Assembly: GCF_900177425.1 (NCBI RefSeq)
Contig: NZ_LT840184.1
Coordinates: 1,453,487 to 1,517,486 of the forward strand
DNA: 64,000 bases
From: Paenibacillus uliginis N3/975
GTDB lineage: Bacteria; Bacillota; Bacilli; Paenibacillales; Paenibacillaceae
Reading direction: 5' to 3'
Shown in pieces: positions 30,078 through 39,717 of the stretch (positions within the stretch are counted from its first letter, which is position 1; each line of letters opens with the position of its first letter). The notes under the pieces are model-generated. The model saw nothing but the letters and a program-made list of their open reading frames with translations. It was not told the DNA's origin and ran no database searches. Made by a program: the position numbers and the translations under genes.

Positions 30078-32849
30078 GTGAAAAAAAGAAAACTAGCACT
30101 TCTATCAGCATTAGTGATGACGCTTTCAACACCTCCCCTTCATGTATTTGCAGGAGACGCCATGCCGCCTACAGGCGATGCTGTCTTTAAGAAGAATCAA
30201 CCGGTAACCCACGGATATCGAGCTGTGGACATTGAGAATTGGAATCCAGAGACTGACCCGGATGCAGAAAGATTAAGAGCCCATGTGCCTTTGCAAACCA
30301 GAAATCAGTCATTTGCACCAACACAAGCCAATCCGAAATTAAGTCCAGAAACCGAGTTTTTTAACTTGACCGGGGATTATGACAACTATTTCTTTGGATC
30401 TACACCTTACAATAACGAGTTTTCGAACTATTTATTTAATTTCTGGCAGTATACAGACTATTATGGCGGTTGGCATGGAACAGCAACTGAGGATGTGCCC
30501 TCCAACTTATACGACCCTAACGAATCGTGGGAGAAACGAGCATTTGAATTTGGTATCGTAGATTTACCTAATCCGGCTTATACGAATGCTGCCCACAAAA
30601 ATGGCGTGAAATCCGTAGGCTGCATATTTATTCCGCGCGGAGGACAGCCATATGATCTTTTGCTCAGACAACGAGAAGACGGGACATTCCCCGTAGCTGA
30701 GAAGCTGATTGAAATGAAGGAATACTTCGGCTTTGACGGGTATTTCATCAACCAGGAAACCTCGATCAAACCTGAACATATTAAGAAATATAAAGCATTC
30801 ACAAAAACGTTGATAGATGCAGGGGTATACACACAGTGGTATGACACGGTGGATGACAAGCAGGGGAAACTGACCTATCAGCCTTCGCTTATTCCATCCC
30901 ACAGCTCTTTTGTTCGAGATGACGAAATGGGCGGAACCATAAATAACTCTGTCTTTATGAACTATAACTGGAATTCGCCGGATGGTTGGAATAATGGAGA
31001 TAGTACGGATCAAAAGTATATTAAGAAAACTGTTGAAGAAGCGAAACAGAGAGGCATAGATCCGCTAAAAACAGTCTTTTCCGGTGTAGAGGCAGGAATG
31101 GGAAGCTTTGGGGGATCCCATAACTCGACTCGCAATATGGATATCATTTTAGATCAAGAGACAGGGAATCCATTGACATCGATTGCAACATTGGGCGGAA
31201 ATTTCGTTCAGCATGCGCTGGACGAGCATCTAGGCGATCCAAGCAAGAACCTTCGGGGAGATGACGATCATCAGTGGATGATCGCCGAGCGTGAGCGTAT
31301 GTGGTATACCGGCGTTAAGATTGATCCGACCGATACGGAGGAACAGAAAGGGTACGCAAGACCCGATGTGGGCGTGAAAGACGCCTCGGAATGGACAGGG
31401 ATTTCCAGATATATCACAGAACGTTCCGTCATTAATGAAAGCACCTTTGTGACGAACTTTAATACGGGGCACGGCATGAAATACTATATGAATGGCAAAG
31501 TATCGAATGACGAAGAGTGGTCAAACATCAATTTACAGGATATTCTTCCAACGTGGCAGTGGTGGATCGATACAGAGGGAGCCAAACTGCAAGCGGATTT
31601 TGATTATGGGGATGCCGTGGAGAATGGTGATAAATTCACTTATCGACCGATTGGAGGCTACAGAGGTGGAAGCTCACTTGTTCTGAATGGATCACTAGAT
31701 GCGAAGAACTTCCTGCGTCTTTATAAAACAGATCTGGACGTAAAGAATACAACAACAGCTTCGATTACGTATAACAAAACGTCAGCCGATGATCGTTCTG
31801 AGATTCAGTTAGGGGTTATTTTTAAAGATGCTCCCGATCAAGTTGAATATATCGCTGTACCTAATAGCGGTGAGAAAACAAAAGGCTATGTCACAGCAAA
31901 ACTTGATTTAAGCGCTTACGCGAATCGAGAAATTGCAGTCTTAGGACTTGCGTTTGATCCCAAGGGAGAGTCTGTCCAAGATTATCAAGTCAATATTGGT
32001 GAGCTAAAACTCACAGATGGGCAAGATTATACGCCAAGTACGCCAAGTGGAAATGAAGTCAAAAATAGGTTTGATACCAATGAGATCAATGTCGTATGGA
32101 ATCGAGAAGATTATAGCAAGGTAAAACAATACCATCTTTATGCACAGTTGAATAATGGTAAAGAGGAATTTTTGGGCGGTGTATACGGCGACAATTTTTA
32201 TGTGAAAAACCTAGATAAACATGTCGTGGCCCTTAAATTAACTGCTGTTGGCCCTGATAATACGGAAAGTGAGCCGGCTATCATTTCTCTTAACAGGAAG
32301 GACTTCATTTCAAATGTGAAGGTTAAAGAGAACTCAGAAGGATTGGATATTACCTGGGGCAAAGAAAACCGCGGTAGTAAGATTCGATTCGACTTAAGCT
32401 TTACCGATGGCAGACAAGATACGTACACCAAGACGGTAGATAAAAATCTGGCTTCTACCCAATTTGAAGTACCCGTGAAAGACGATGATCGTTACCTCTT
32501 AAAAATATCAAATTTGGATTCTACAGGCAAAGCCATTGATACCGTCAGTTACGCAGGTAAAATGAAAGATATTTATTCCGAACCATTCGATGGCAGTTAC
32601 TATATCGATGGCAGTACATTAGGGATTGATGTTCCTTCATCAAAAGATTGGTGGCATATGTACATTACAATCAATGGCGAGGCGGTAAAACCTAAGAAAG
32701 ATTATAACGGGACAACAACGGATTACTTTATTAGAGGATATCATGATTTGAATGGACTTGCTGTGCCTAAGCAGGGATCCGTCATTGGTATTACATTGGA
32801 AGATTATATGGGGAATATGTCAGAGGTCAAACATATAACCGTAAATTAA
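30078..32849 (+). CDS. Secreted GH85 endo-beta-N-acetylglucosaminidase
   Basis: A 923-residue exported enzyme that cuts the GlcNAc-GlcNAc core of N-linked glycans, releasing the oligosaccharide. A signal peptide (MKKRKLALLSALVMTLS) precedes the mature protein. The GH85 barrel shows 'YFFGSTPYNNEFSNYLFNFW', 'WEKRAFEFGIVDLPNPAYTN', 'VKSVGCIFIPRGG' and the catalytic strand FDGYFINQET, where Asn225 orients the acetamido group and Glu227 is the general acid/base. Beta-sandwich domains follow (from about 640). GTG start fixed by AGGAGGA 7 bases upstream. A cre-like site lies upstream and a terminator downstream, so it is a single-gene unit next to a sugar importer that may take up the released glycan. 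Confidence 0.95.
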   Translation: MKKRKLALLSALVMTLSTPPLHVFAGDAMPPTGDAVFKKNQPVTHGYRAVDIENWNPETDPDAERLRAHVPLQTRNQSFAPTQANPKLSPETEFFNLTGDYDNYFFGSTPYNNEFSNYLFNFWQYTDYYGGWHGTATEDVPSNLYDPNESWEKRAFEFGIVDLPNPAYTNAAHKNGVKSVGCIFIPRGGQPYDLLLRQREDGTFPVAEKLIEMKEYFGFDGYFINQETSIKPEHIKKYKAFTKTLIDAGVYTQWYDTVDDKQGKLTYQPSLIPSHSSFVRDDEMGGTINNSVFMNYNWNSPDGWNNGDSTDQKYIKKTVEEAKQRGIDPLKTVFSGVEAGMGSFGGSHNSTRNMDIILDQETGNPLTSIATLGGNFVQHALDEHLGDPSKNLRGDDDHQWMIAERERMWYTGVKIDPTDTEEQKGYARPDVGVKDASEWTGISRYITERSVINESTFVTNFNTGHGMKYYMNGKVSNDEEWSNINLQDILPTWQWWIDTEGAKLQADFDYGDAVENGDKFTYRPIGGYRGGSSLVLNGSLDAKNFLRLYKTDLDVKNTTTASITYNKTSADDRSEIQLGVIFKDAPDQVEYIAVPNSGEKTKGYVTAKLDLSAYANREIAVLGLAFDPKGESVQDYQVNIGELKLTDGQDYTPSTPSGNEVKNRFDTNEINVVWNREDYSKVKQYHLYAQLNNGKEEFLGGVYGDNFYVKNLDKHVVALKLTAVGPDNTESEPAIISLNRKDFISNVKVKENSEGLDITWGKENRGSKIRFDLSFTDGRQDTYTKTVDKNLASTQFEVPVKDDDRYLLKISNLDSTGKAIDTVSYAGKMKDIYSEPFDGSYYIDGSTLGIDVPSSKDWWHMYITINGEAVKPKKDYNGTTTDYFIRGYHDLNGLAVPKQGSVIGITLEDYMGNMSEVKHITVN

Positions 32850-32896
32850 GTCAACATATACGGAAGAACCGATATACAATTCGAAAAAACTGGTGA

Positions 32897-32938
32897 AGAG
32901 ACCCTGAAGCTACTAGCTGCTTCAAGGTCTCTTTTTTT
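32897..32938 (+). terminator. Rho-independent terminator of the GH85 gene
   Basis: AAGAGACC(C)TGAAGC pairs with GCTTCA(A)GGTCTCTT across a short loop, followed by seven Ts. Confidence 0.88.
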
Positions 32939-32999
32939 GATATTATCAACTTTCCAATATTGGACCCGCTCCGCTCGCGGAAAGCGGAGCTGCTAGCAC

Positions 33000-34520
33000 T
33001 TATCTCCTTTCGCCCCGCCAAGCATCCAACTGCTTCTGCACTTCTTGCCGTACTTCGTCCATGCCTGCATGCTTTAGCTCCTCGTTAAACTTGGGGAGGA
33101 TCGTGTCAACATCGACGGAACCCGTCATGAGGCTTGGATAATATTTCTGCCAGACCATTTCGATGTTATCGGTTTGGGCGGTTAGTTTGGATAGATCAGG
33201 AGTAAATCCAAGCACGGTGGACTTGATGACGCCAGCGTTGTATTTACGGAATTGATCCCATTTGTCGAGGGGTTCCGGGTTATCGCCGCTCATGGTTTTC
33301 AGGATAAACCAATTACCTTGTGTGTATTGTACTCCTGAATAGCTGCTTACAGGCGTATCCGGGATCTCGTCGCCATTGCTGTCTTTGTCGGTAATTAGAA
33401 CCACTTGCCCATGTTCATCCAGCGTGTAGTGAACGCCTTCAATCCCATAATTGAATAAGTTTCGTATTTCAGGGTCTGTATTGAGAAAATTCAGAAACTT
33501 AATGCACTCCACGGGATGCTTGGTATTGGCATTAATGGTCATGATGCCTCCCCGGACGGATTCCGTGGTGACGGTGGTTGGGGTTACGGGATTCGCTACA
33601 ACCTTGTAGCCGCGATCCTTACTCCAAGTTGTTTCCGAGAGCGGACCGCCGCCTGAGGACTTCCAGAACACTTTGGCCCCTCGTTTGAGTCCTCCAGGCT
33701 CTCGCAGTGCGGCGTCCTCGTTAATGAAGCCCTCTTTGTAATAACGCCGTAAGGTATCCAGTACCTGCCGCGCTTCCTGTGTTTCGAAGATATTCACGGC
33801 CTGAGCGCCCGGGTCCAGTGATTTTACCATCAAGGGAAGCTTGTGGTTCATAATATATTCGTATCCATGGAGAGCGAAGAAGTTGTGCGAATCCCGATCC
33901 AATTCCATGGGTATGTATGCCGGCTCTTCCTGCCCTATCATCCGGAACAACGGGTCAAGCGATTCCAGTGTATTGTACTTGGTAATGTCGATATTGTACT
34001 TATTTACGATGGAAGCGGGATACATCCACTGATCACGCACGGCTAACTCTTTATTGGTCGGCACACCGTAAATGCTGCCATCGTTCATACGTACCCCTTG
34101 CCAAAAGGTTGGGTCAATGGCGTCGTACATCTCCTTACCCAGGCCTGCAAGGTAGTCATCAAGTCTCAGCCATGCGCCGCGCATCGCGCTGGTTGCATAA
34201 TCGGGTGCAAAAGCAATGTCAAATGGACTTCCGGCGGATATAAGCGTGTTCAGCCGATCTTCATAATCCTGCCAACCTACCTTGACATACGTGATCGTCA
34301 CGCCTATTTTACGAGCCATGATTTCATTGATTTTATCATTTACGAGCCGTAGATCCTTATCAGGCTCTCCTATCGTATAATAGATCAGGTTTACCGTGTC
34401 ATCATCATAGTTATCATCGTTATGACCAGGCTGCCGGAAGCAGCCGGTTGTATATGATGTGAGTAGCAATATAAGACTGATGATCATTAAGATGCGTCTG
34501 TGTCTTGGGTGCTTAGACAT
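33000..34520 (-). CDS. ABC-importer substrate-binding lipoprotein (DUF3502 type), second copy
   Basis: A 506-residue lipoprotein: N-terminal hydrophobic segment ending in the lipobox TTGC, then the Venus-flytrap fold of family-1 sugar-binding proteins ('VNLIYYTIGEPDKDLRLVNDKINEIM', 'SAGSPFDIAFAPDY'). The tail 'LPKFNEELKHAGMDEVRQEVQKQLDAW' is the DUF3502-like end also seen in the lipoprotein at 37191. AGGAGG precedes the ATG. It is the last gene of the kinase-regulator transcript and probably feeds the same permease pair or provides the sensor with a ligand. The exact sugar is unknown. Confidence 0.9.
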   Translation of the reverse strand: MSKHPRHRRILMIISLILLLTSYTTGCFRQPGHNDDNYDDDTVNLIYYTIGEPDKDLRLVNDKINEIMARKIGVTITYVKVGWQDYEDRLNTLISAGSPFDIAFAPDYATSAMRGAWLRLDDYLAGLGKEMYDAIDPTFWQGVRMNDGSIYGVPTNKELAVRDQWMYPASIVNKYNIDITKYNTLESLDPLFRMIGQEEPAYIPMELDRDSHNFFALHGYEYIMNHKLPLMVKSLDPGAQAVNIFETQEARQVLDTLRRYYKEGFINEDAALREPGGLKRGAKVFWKSSGGGPLSETTWSKDRGYKVVANPVTPTTVTTESVRGGIMTINANTKHPVECIKFLNFLNTDPEIRNLFNYGIEGVHYTLDEHGQVVLITDKDSNGDEIPDTPVSSYSGVQYTQGNWFILKTMSGDNPEPLDKWDQFRKYNAGVIKSTVLGFTPDLSKLTAQTDNIEMVWQKYYPSLMTGSVDVDTILPKFNEELKHAGMDEVRQEVQKQLDAWRGERR

Positions 34521-34549
34521 CGATATCCTCCTTTCTGCAGCGTTCGTTG

Positions 34550-35311
34550 TTAACCTTTTCCCCGCAGTTCAGAAGGAGATTTTTCGAAAAAGCTGTGAAA
34601 GTGCGTATAGAAATAATTGAGATTGTTATAGCCGACGGAAAACGCGATGTAGGAAATTTTCTCATCTGTTGATTGAATTCGTTCTTGTGCAAGAAGCATT
34701 CGGTAAGCCATGAGGTATTCTGAAAACTTCATAGCGGTTTCTTTAAGAAACAATTGTCCAAGGTAGGTGCTGTTCATCTGGAAACGCTCTGCCACTGATT
34801 TTAAGGTTATATTCTGAGCGTACTCTGTCTTGATCATCAGTAGAATACGGTTGACCAGTTTGGATAAGCTGTCGTAGCTCACACCTAATACCGGATCCTT
34901 GTTCAAGCTCTCGCCGTTCATATTACCTATCGAACCGCCCAGATCTTCGACTATGATCTTCTCAATCACTTGCTGTAGCTTGGTACGTTCTACAGGCTTG
35001 AGCAGATAGTCTTTGACACCACAGCTAATGGCTTCTTGGGCATACTTAAATTCACTATAACCGCTCATAATAATATATTTTGTAGGGATCTGAAGTTCGT
35101 TGAGTCTGCGGATCGCTTCATATCCAAGTTCCTTGCCAATGCAAACATCGAATATGGCGACATCCGGCAGCAGGTCTACCACTTTGGACATGGCCTGCTC
35201 CGTAGATTCGCAGGTTTCGATCCGACCAAATCCGTATTGTTTCCAATCCAGGATTCGCTTCATTCCCTCCAAAATCTGAGGTTCGTCATCCACAATCATC
35301 AGTTTGTACAT
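34550..35311 (-). CDS. YesN-type response regulator (receiver + AraC HTH)
   Basis: A 253-residue regulator. The receiver has the acidic pair DDE near residue 10, phospho-acceptor Asp in 'PDVAIFDVCIG' and the Lys of 'YLLKPVE'. From about 150, two AraC helix-turn-helices follow ('TLKSVAERFQMNSTYLGQLF', 'ISYIAFSVGYNNLNYFYTHF'). The ATG at 35311 has AGAGGTG at the right distance, so I prefer it to the TTG at 35317. Its start overlaps the kinase gene by about 26 bases, which indicates translational coupling. It probably activates the importer genes. Confidence 0.93.
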   Translation of the reverse strand: MYKLMIVDDEPQILEGMKRILDWKQYGFGRIETCESTEQAMSKVVDLLPDVAIFDVCIGKELGYEAIRRLNELQIPTKYIIMSGYSEFKYAQEAISCGVKDYLLKPVERTKLQQVIEKIIVEDLGGSIGNMNGESLNKDPVLGVSYDSLSKLVNRILLMIKTEYAQNITLKSVAERFQMNSTYLGQLFLKETAMKFSEYLMAYRMLLAQERIQSTDEKISYIAFSVGYNNLNYFYTHFHSFFEKSPSELRGKG

Positions 35312-37049
35312 GTTCAATCACCTCTTTTGAAATCCGAACAGAAATCTTGACTCCGGCTTCCTTATTATTCTCAATCTCTATAGAAAAGTTGTTTCCATAG
35401 AAGAAGTGAAGGCGCGTGTATACGTTGCGTAAACCGATACTATTGGAAGATGCATCATCATGGTTAGACAGTGTGCTTCGTACGCTATTTAAACGCTCCG
35501 TAGGAATACCGCGTCCGTTGTCCACGAATTCCAGTACATAACGGTCTTCAGCTTCAAAGCCATTTACGACATACAGATTAAACTCATGATTAGCATTAAA
35601 GCCATGGATGAAAAAATTTTCAGCCAAAGGCTGCATCCAGAATTTTACGGTAGGGATCGAGAGTAACGTCGGCTCTACATTGACTTGATAATAAAAACGC
35701 TCCGGATACTTAAACTCCATAATCTCTAAATATTTCTGCAGCAATTCCAGTTCGCTTGCAATCGAAATGATATTCTCCTGTTTGACAATTTCACGATAGA
35801 GCGTCCCTAACGTAGCAATGGCATCAGCGGTGTCCCTGTCCTGATTAACAAGAGCAGTGGAGCGGATAACCTCTAACGTATTGTATAAAAAATGAGGGTT
35901 AATTTGATGTTGAAGCGCTTTCATTTCGGTTTCCTGCTGTTTGATCTTTAGCAAATATTCATTACGGATATGCTTATCTAACTGCTGAATCATATCGTCC
36001 AATTCCCGGGCGATCATGCCGTATTCATTTCGACGGTAACGGGCAGGGCGGTTAGGTGTAAAATTGGCCATTTTCACACGTCCGATCGATTGAATGATAC
36101 GACGCAGAAAGAGGGCATCATCCCGCATATTGTATGCAATGAGAAGGAGGACACTAATCATGGCCGCTAATACGATCAGAAAGATGGTGATCAACATCCC
36201 GGCATGCTGACGAATCAGCATGTATAAATCAATGATGCTAACGAATTTGAAATTAAACTTGGTGGATGGAATGGAGACGAAAAAGATATGTTTCAAAGCA
36301 CCTCTCGAAATAAAACCGTAACTGCGTCCATTCGCCGCAGCCAGACGGGATAGTTCCTCCAGGTCTTGGTCCTCTCCGTTACCGATGAGGTATATATCAC
36401 CGGAAGGACTGACTGCAGCAGCATTACCTAAGCGAAAACTTTGGACGGATTTAAAGATTTGCTCACTGCTGACCAAGAAGCGCAGCTCTCCGAATTCCTG
36501 GGAGCCAAGCGTTGGATCTGACAGTTTCTTACGATATACGAATCCCTTCATAATGGTATCGTGAAAGGTATCATCCGTATTCGGAAGCCCGAATGCAAAG
36601 CTTGCAATTCCGTTATCATTAAAACGAACAACATTGCCATACTGGTCGGTATGCAGACTAATCTGCGTTATTTCACCTTGCGCCCAGCTGTACAGATAGG
36701 TCTTAACATCCTCCGGAAAGGAAACCAGCGGCTGTGAAAATTGGCTGTTCTGCAGCCTGCTCGTTAAGTAGCCCTCAGCACTGCTGCTTAAAAAGCTGCG
36801 AGCATCATCCATCAGACCAGTATTGGAGTAAATACGCTGCATGTAAGCCTCAATCCGGTCGGCATCATACTGCAGCTCATTCTCTACGCGCGAGAAGGCA
36901 TTAGCCGCCTCTATACGGGCATTGCCGACCCATTGATTCAGCAGCATGGCACAGGTCAGCGTGCCAAGCGTGAGCCCGATGGCCACGACGAAGATGACAT
37001 AGGCAATAAACTTGTGACGATAGATTTTGATTTGTAAAAAAGAGCCCAT
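35286..37049 (-). CDS. YesM-type sensor histidine kinase
   Basis: A membrane kinase of 587 residues: first transmembrane helix (FIAYVIFVVAIGLTLGTL), about 240 extracytoplasmic residues, second helix (MLITIFLIVLAAMISVLLLIAY), a HAMP-like linker, a coiled coil 'HQINPHFLYN' with the phosphorylated histidine of the His_kinase family, and an ATPase domain with 'FVDNGRGIP' and 'SIGLRNVYTRL'. ATG 37049 is preceded by GAGGTG; the TTG at 37061 overlaps this site. Kinases of this type sense extracellular sugars, often through a binding lipoprotein. Confidence 0.93.
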   Translation of the reverse strand: MGSFLQIKIYRHKFIAYVIFVVAIGLTLGTLTCAMLLNQWVGNARIEAANAFSRVENELQYDADRIEAYMQRIYSNTGLMDDARSFLSSSAEGYLTSRLQNSQFSQPLVSFPEDVKTYLYSWAQGEITQISLHTDQYGNVVRFNDNGIASFAFGLPNTDDTFHDTIMKGFVYRKKLSDPTLGSQEFGELRFLVSSEQIFKSVQSFRLGNAAAVSPSGDIYLIGNGEDQDLEELSRLAAANGRSYGFISRGALKHIFFVSIPSTKFNFKFVSIIDLYMLIRQHAGMLITIFLIVLAAMISVLLLIAYNMRDDALFLRRIIQSIGRVKMANFTPNRPARYRRNEYGMIARELDDMIQQLDKHIRNEYLLKIKQQETEMKALQHQINPHFLYNTLEVIRSTALVNQDRDTADAIATLGTLYREIVKQENIISIASELELLQKYLEIMEFKYPERFYYQVNVEPTLLSIPTVKFWMQPLAENFFIHGFNANHEFNLYVVNGFEAEDRYVLEFVDNGRGIPTERLNSVRSTLSNHDDASSNSIGLRNVYTRLHFFYGNNFSIEIENNKEAGVKISVRISKEVIEHVQTDDCG

Positions 37050-37140
37050 ACGACACCTCAATTGCAGCAGGTCGCCCGAAATAAGCGTTGCTATATCTCA
37101 ATTTAACACGATTAACACCAAGCTTCATAGATAGTAAGGA

Positions 37141-37177
37141 AAAAGCATCCCTTAAGAGTGACTCATTAAGGGATGCG
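37141..37177 (-). terminator. Terminator between the importer and kinase transcripts
   Basis: A perfect 11-base stem GCATCCCTTAA / TTAAGGGATGC with a 10-base loop, followed on the minus strand by TTTTT. It lies just behind the lipoprotein stop and separates the importer genes from the kinase gene, or lowers read-through into it. Confidence 0.85.
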
Positions 37178-37190
37178 TATGAATTCAAAC

Positions 37191-38687
37191 TTACTTGAAG
37201 TAATTGTTAATTTGCTCTTGAGCAGCTTGCATAATCGTGTCCATGCCGGCCGACTTTAATTCAGCCGTGATCTTCGGCACCGTTTTCTCCGGATCGGATG
37301 CACCTGTAATGAGTTCATATTTGTATTTATCCCACACAGCTTGGCAATTCGCCACTTCGGTCTGAAGATCGGTGATGTCCAGCGCAAAGCCTAGGACCGT
37401 AGAAGAGGTCGCTGCATCGTTCAGTTTTTTAACCTGTTCCCATTGATCTTCAGGAGCGCCTTTCGTAACCGCTAAATTAAAGAATGTACCTTGCGTGTAA
37501 GCAGCCAGCGGCCAAGTATCGGATGTACGCTCAATAACCTTCTCACCATCGACCTTATTGTAGTCCACGCCTAACTCACCGAATGCCAGCATATTACGAA
37601 GTTTGGGATCCGTATTCACTAATTCGAGGTATTTCAATGCTTCCTTCTTATATTTCGAATTCGCCGAAATCGCGTTTAGTGAGCCTTGTATCGTACTGGT
37701 CGTATAAATAGGTCCGTAATGCTGAAACATATCATACTTTTCAATGGCGTCATTGATTTGCCAGCTGACCTCTGCTCCCGGGAATGCCTGGGCTGCAAAG
37801 AATGGTCTGCCTTTGTCGTTCTCCGTTTTCGTTGGAGCATCCGGGTTGATGATGCCATCCTGGTACCATCCATGCAGGAACTTCAGATTTGCCATGATAT
37901 CAGGCTGCTCGAGTACAGAGACAACCGTGCGTGATGCATCGTCAGCTTTTACGCCGATGGGAGGGAAGCCCAATGTCAAATCGTCATAATCATTAAAGAA
38001 GCCATTTAAGCCTTCGCCTTGCGTCATTGGCAGCGGATAGAAACTTTTGCCTTCGCCAGCCTTCATGTCATGAAGAGGCTTATCAAGATCCTGCAGTGTC
38101 TTGATATTATTGATATCAATATTGTACTTTTGCACATACTTATCATCGAGTACCCAGTACTGCGTTAGTGCTGAATCCTTGTAAGTCGGAACGGAATAAT
38201 ATTTTCCGCCGATTTTAGTACCTTCCCATACCTTTTCAGGAATCAATTTGTACAAGTCAGGCGTGTCACTCTGAACCAGATCCGTGATATCGGCAAATGC
38301 GCCCATAGCCACTTGCTTGCTGTATTTACCGCTGTTCGTAAACATGATGTCGAATGGCTCGCCGGTATTCACGATGGTGTTCATTTTTGTGTCCCAATCC
38401 CCCCAGCTAGCTACCTTGATGTCAATTTTCACGCCAATCTTCTCGGCCGTGTATTCATTCATAGCATCAATCGCTTTGCTGAAATTATTAGGCACTTGGC
38501 CGCCGATGGTCCACCAGGTCAACGTTGGAATATCCTTGCTTGTTGTTTCGGTGTCCTTCGATGTGTCTGGTGTCGCCCCAGATCCATCTGTTGTAGATGC
38601 AGGCTTCGAGCCGCCGCAGGCTGCTAAAGCAGTCAACATGAGTGTCAGCACGCACAGTGTAGAGATGAATTTCAAAGATTTCTTCAT
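37191..38687 (-). CDS. ABC-importer substrate-binding lipoprotein (DUF3502 type)
   Basis: A 498-residue lipoprotein with signal peptide and lipobox LAAC, an acidic Ser/Thr linker, and a sugar-binding fold ('LTWWTIGGQVPNNFSKAIDA', 'VNTGEPFDIMFTNSG', 'IGGKYYSVPTYKDSALTQYW'). The C terminus 'VPKITAELKSAGMDTIMQAAQEQINNYF' matches the second binding protein at 33000. It is the third gene of the permease operon, the usual order for LplA-like systems, so it is the main binding protein of the importer. The substrate is probably an oligosaccharide. Confidence 0.93.
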   Translation of the reverse strand: MKKSLKFISTLCVLTLMLTALAACGGSKPASTTDGSGATPDTSKDTETTSKDIPTLTWWTIGGQVPNNFSKAIDAMNEYTAEKIGVKIDIKVASWGDWDTKMNTIVNTGEPFDIMFTNSGKYSKQVAMGAFADITDLVQSDTPDLYKLIPEKVWEGTKIGGKYYSVPTYKDSALTQYWVLDDKYVQKYNIDINNIKTLQDLDKPLHDMKAGEGKSFYPLPMTQGEGLNGFFNDYDDLTLGFPPIGVKADDASRTVVSVLEQPDIMANLKFLHGWYQDGIINPDAPTKTENDKGRPFFAAQAFPGAEVSWQINDAIEKYDMFQHYGPIYTTSTIQGSLNAISANSKYKKEALKYLELVNTDPKLRNMLAFGELGVDYNKVDGEKVIERTSDTWPLAAYTQGTFFNLAVTKGAPEDQWEQVKKLNDAATSSTVLGFALDITDLQTEVANCQAVWDKYKYELITGASDPEKTVPKITAELKSAGMDTIMQAAQEQINNYFK

Positions 38688-38775
38688 TCCATTTCCCCCT
38701 TTTTTGAAGTTAAATCACCTAAGAGTTGTACAGAGTGATCTATCATAAACCAAGCTTGCTTGGCTTATTTCGTCA

Positions 38776-39705
38776 TTAGCCTTTCACGGCGCCGACCGTC
38801 AGGCCGGAAATAAAATACTTCTGGAAGAATGGGTAGGCGAATGCTACAGGCAGCACAATGAGAATGGCGACAGCCATACGGGCCGATTCTTTCGGCATCG
38901 TTGCGACGAGCATGGCGTAGCTAACGCCCATACTTGCGGCATTCTTGGCTAGTGCATCTACATTGCTCATTAAGCTGTTTAGCAGCGCTTGCAGAGAATA
39001 CAGGTTCTGGTTGTCGATATACAGCATCGATTGGAACCAGTCATTCCAGTAAGCAAAGCAGAGAAACAGTCCGATGGTTGCTATTACCGGCAAAGAGATC
39101 GGCAGGATGATCGAGAAAAAGATTCGCAGCTGGCTCGCGCCATCAATTTCAGCTGATTCAATCAGCCCATCGGGAATCGTACTTTTGAAGAAGGTTTTAC
39201 ATATGATCACGTTGAACGATGAAACAGCCAGCGGTAGAATAAGTGCCCAGATGCTATCCTTGAGTCCTAATAAATTCGTATTAATGAAGTAGCTGGATAC
39301 CAAACCTCCATTGAATACCATGGGGATGAATACCACCCAGGTCAAAAAGCCCCTCAGCTTGTAGGTTGGGCGAGAAAGTACATAACCCATAGAGGTGGTC
39401 AGCAATACACCGAGCACGGTACCGACCACGGTAACAAGTGCGGATACGCCGAGCGCTCGCAGAATCATCGTCCCTTGCTTGACAATATAGACGTAAGCCT
39501 CGGCTGACAAAGCAACCGGCAGCAGATGATATCCTGTCTCACGGATTGACTCTTCACTGGAAAAGGAAATGGATAGAACAACAACTACGGGTATGACACA
39601 GAGCAGCGCCAAGATAATAAAAATCAGATTGAAAAAAATGTTCACGACTTTGTTTGTACGGTTAAACTTCTCAAGGCCCGTCTCGTAAGTGGTTTTCGGT
39701 GTCAT
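38776..39705 (-). CDS. Carbohydrate ABC transporter permease (LplC/AraQ-like)
   Basis: A 309-residue inner-membrane permease with six hydrophobic segments. The coupling EAA loop reads 'ESAEIDGASQLRIFFSIILPISLP', the characteristic E-x-A-x3-DGA-x11-LP sequence that docks to the ATPase. The C terminus 'YPFFQKYFISGLTVGAVKG' is typical of this permease branch. It follows the sister permease with a 12-base gap. No ATPase gene is nearby, so a shared MsmX-type ATPase probably powers it. Confidence 0.95.
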   Translation of the reverse strand: MTPKTTYETGLEKFNRTNKVVNIFFNLIFIILALLCVIPVVVVLSISFSSEESIRETGYHLLPVALSAEAYVYIVKQGTMILRALGVSALVTVVGTVLGVLLTTSMGYVLSRPTYKLRGFLTWVVFIPMVFNGGLVSSYFINTNLLGLKDSIWALILPLAVSSFNVIICKTFFKSTIPDGLIESAEIDGASQLRIFFSIILPISLPVIATIGLFLCFAYWNDWFQSMLYIDNQNLYSLQALLNSLMSNVDALAKNAASMGVSYAMLVATMPKESARMAVAILIVLPVAFAYPFFQKYFISGLTVGAVKG

Positions 39706-39717
39706 CGTCTTGCCTCC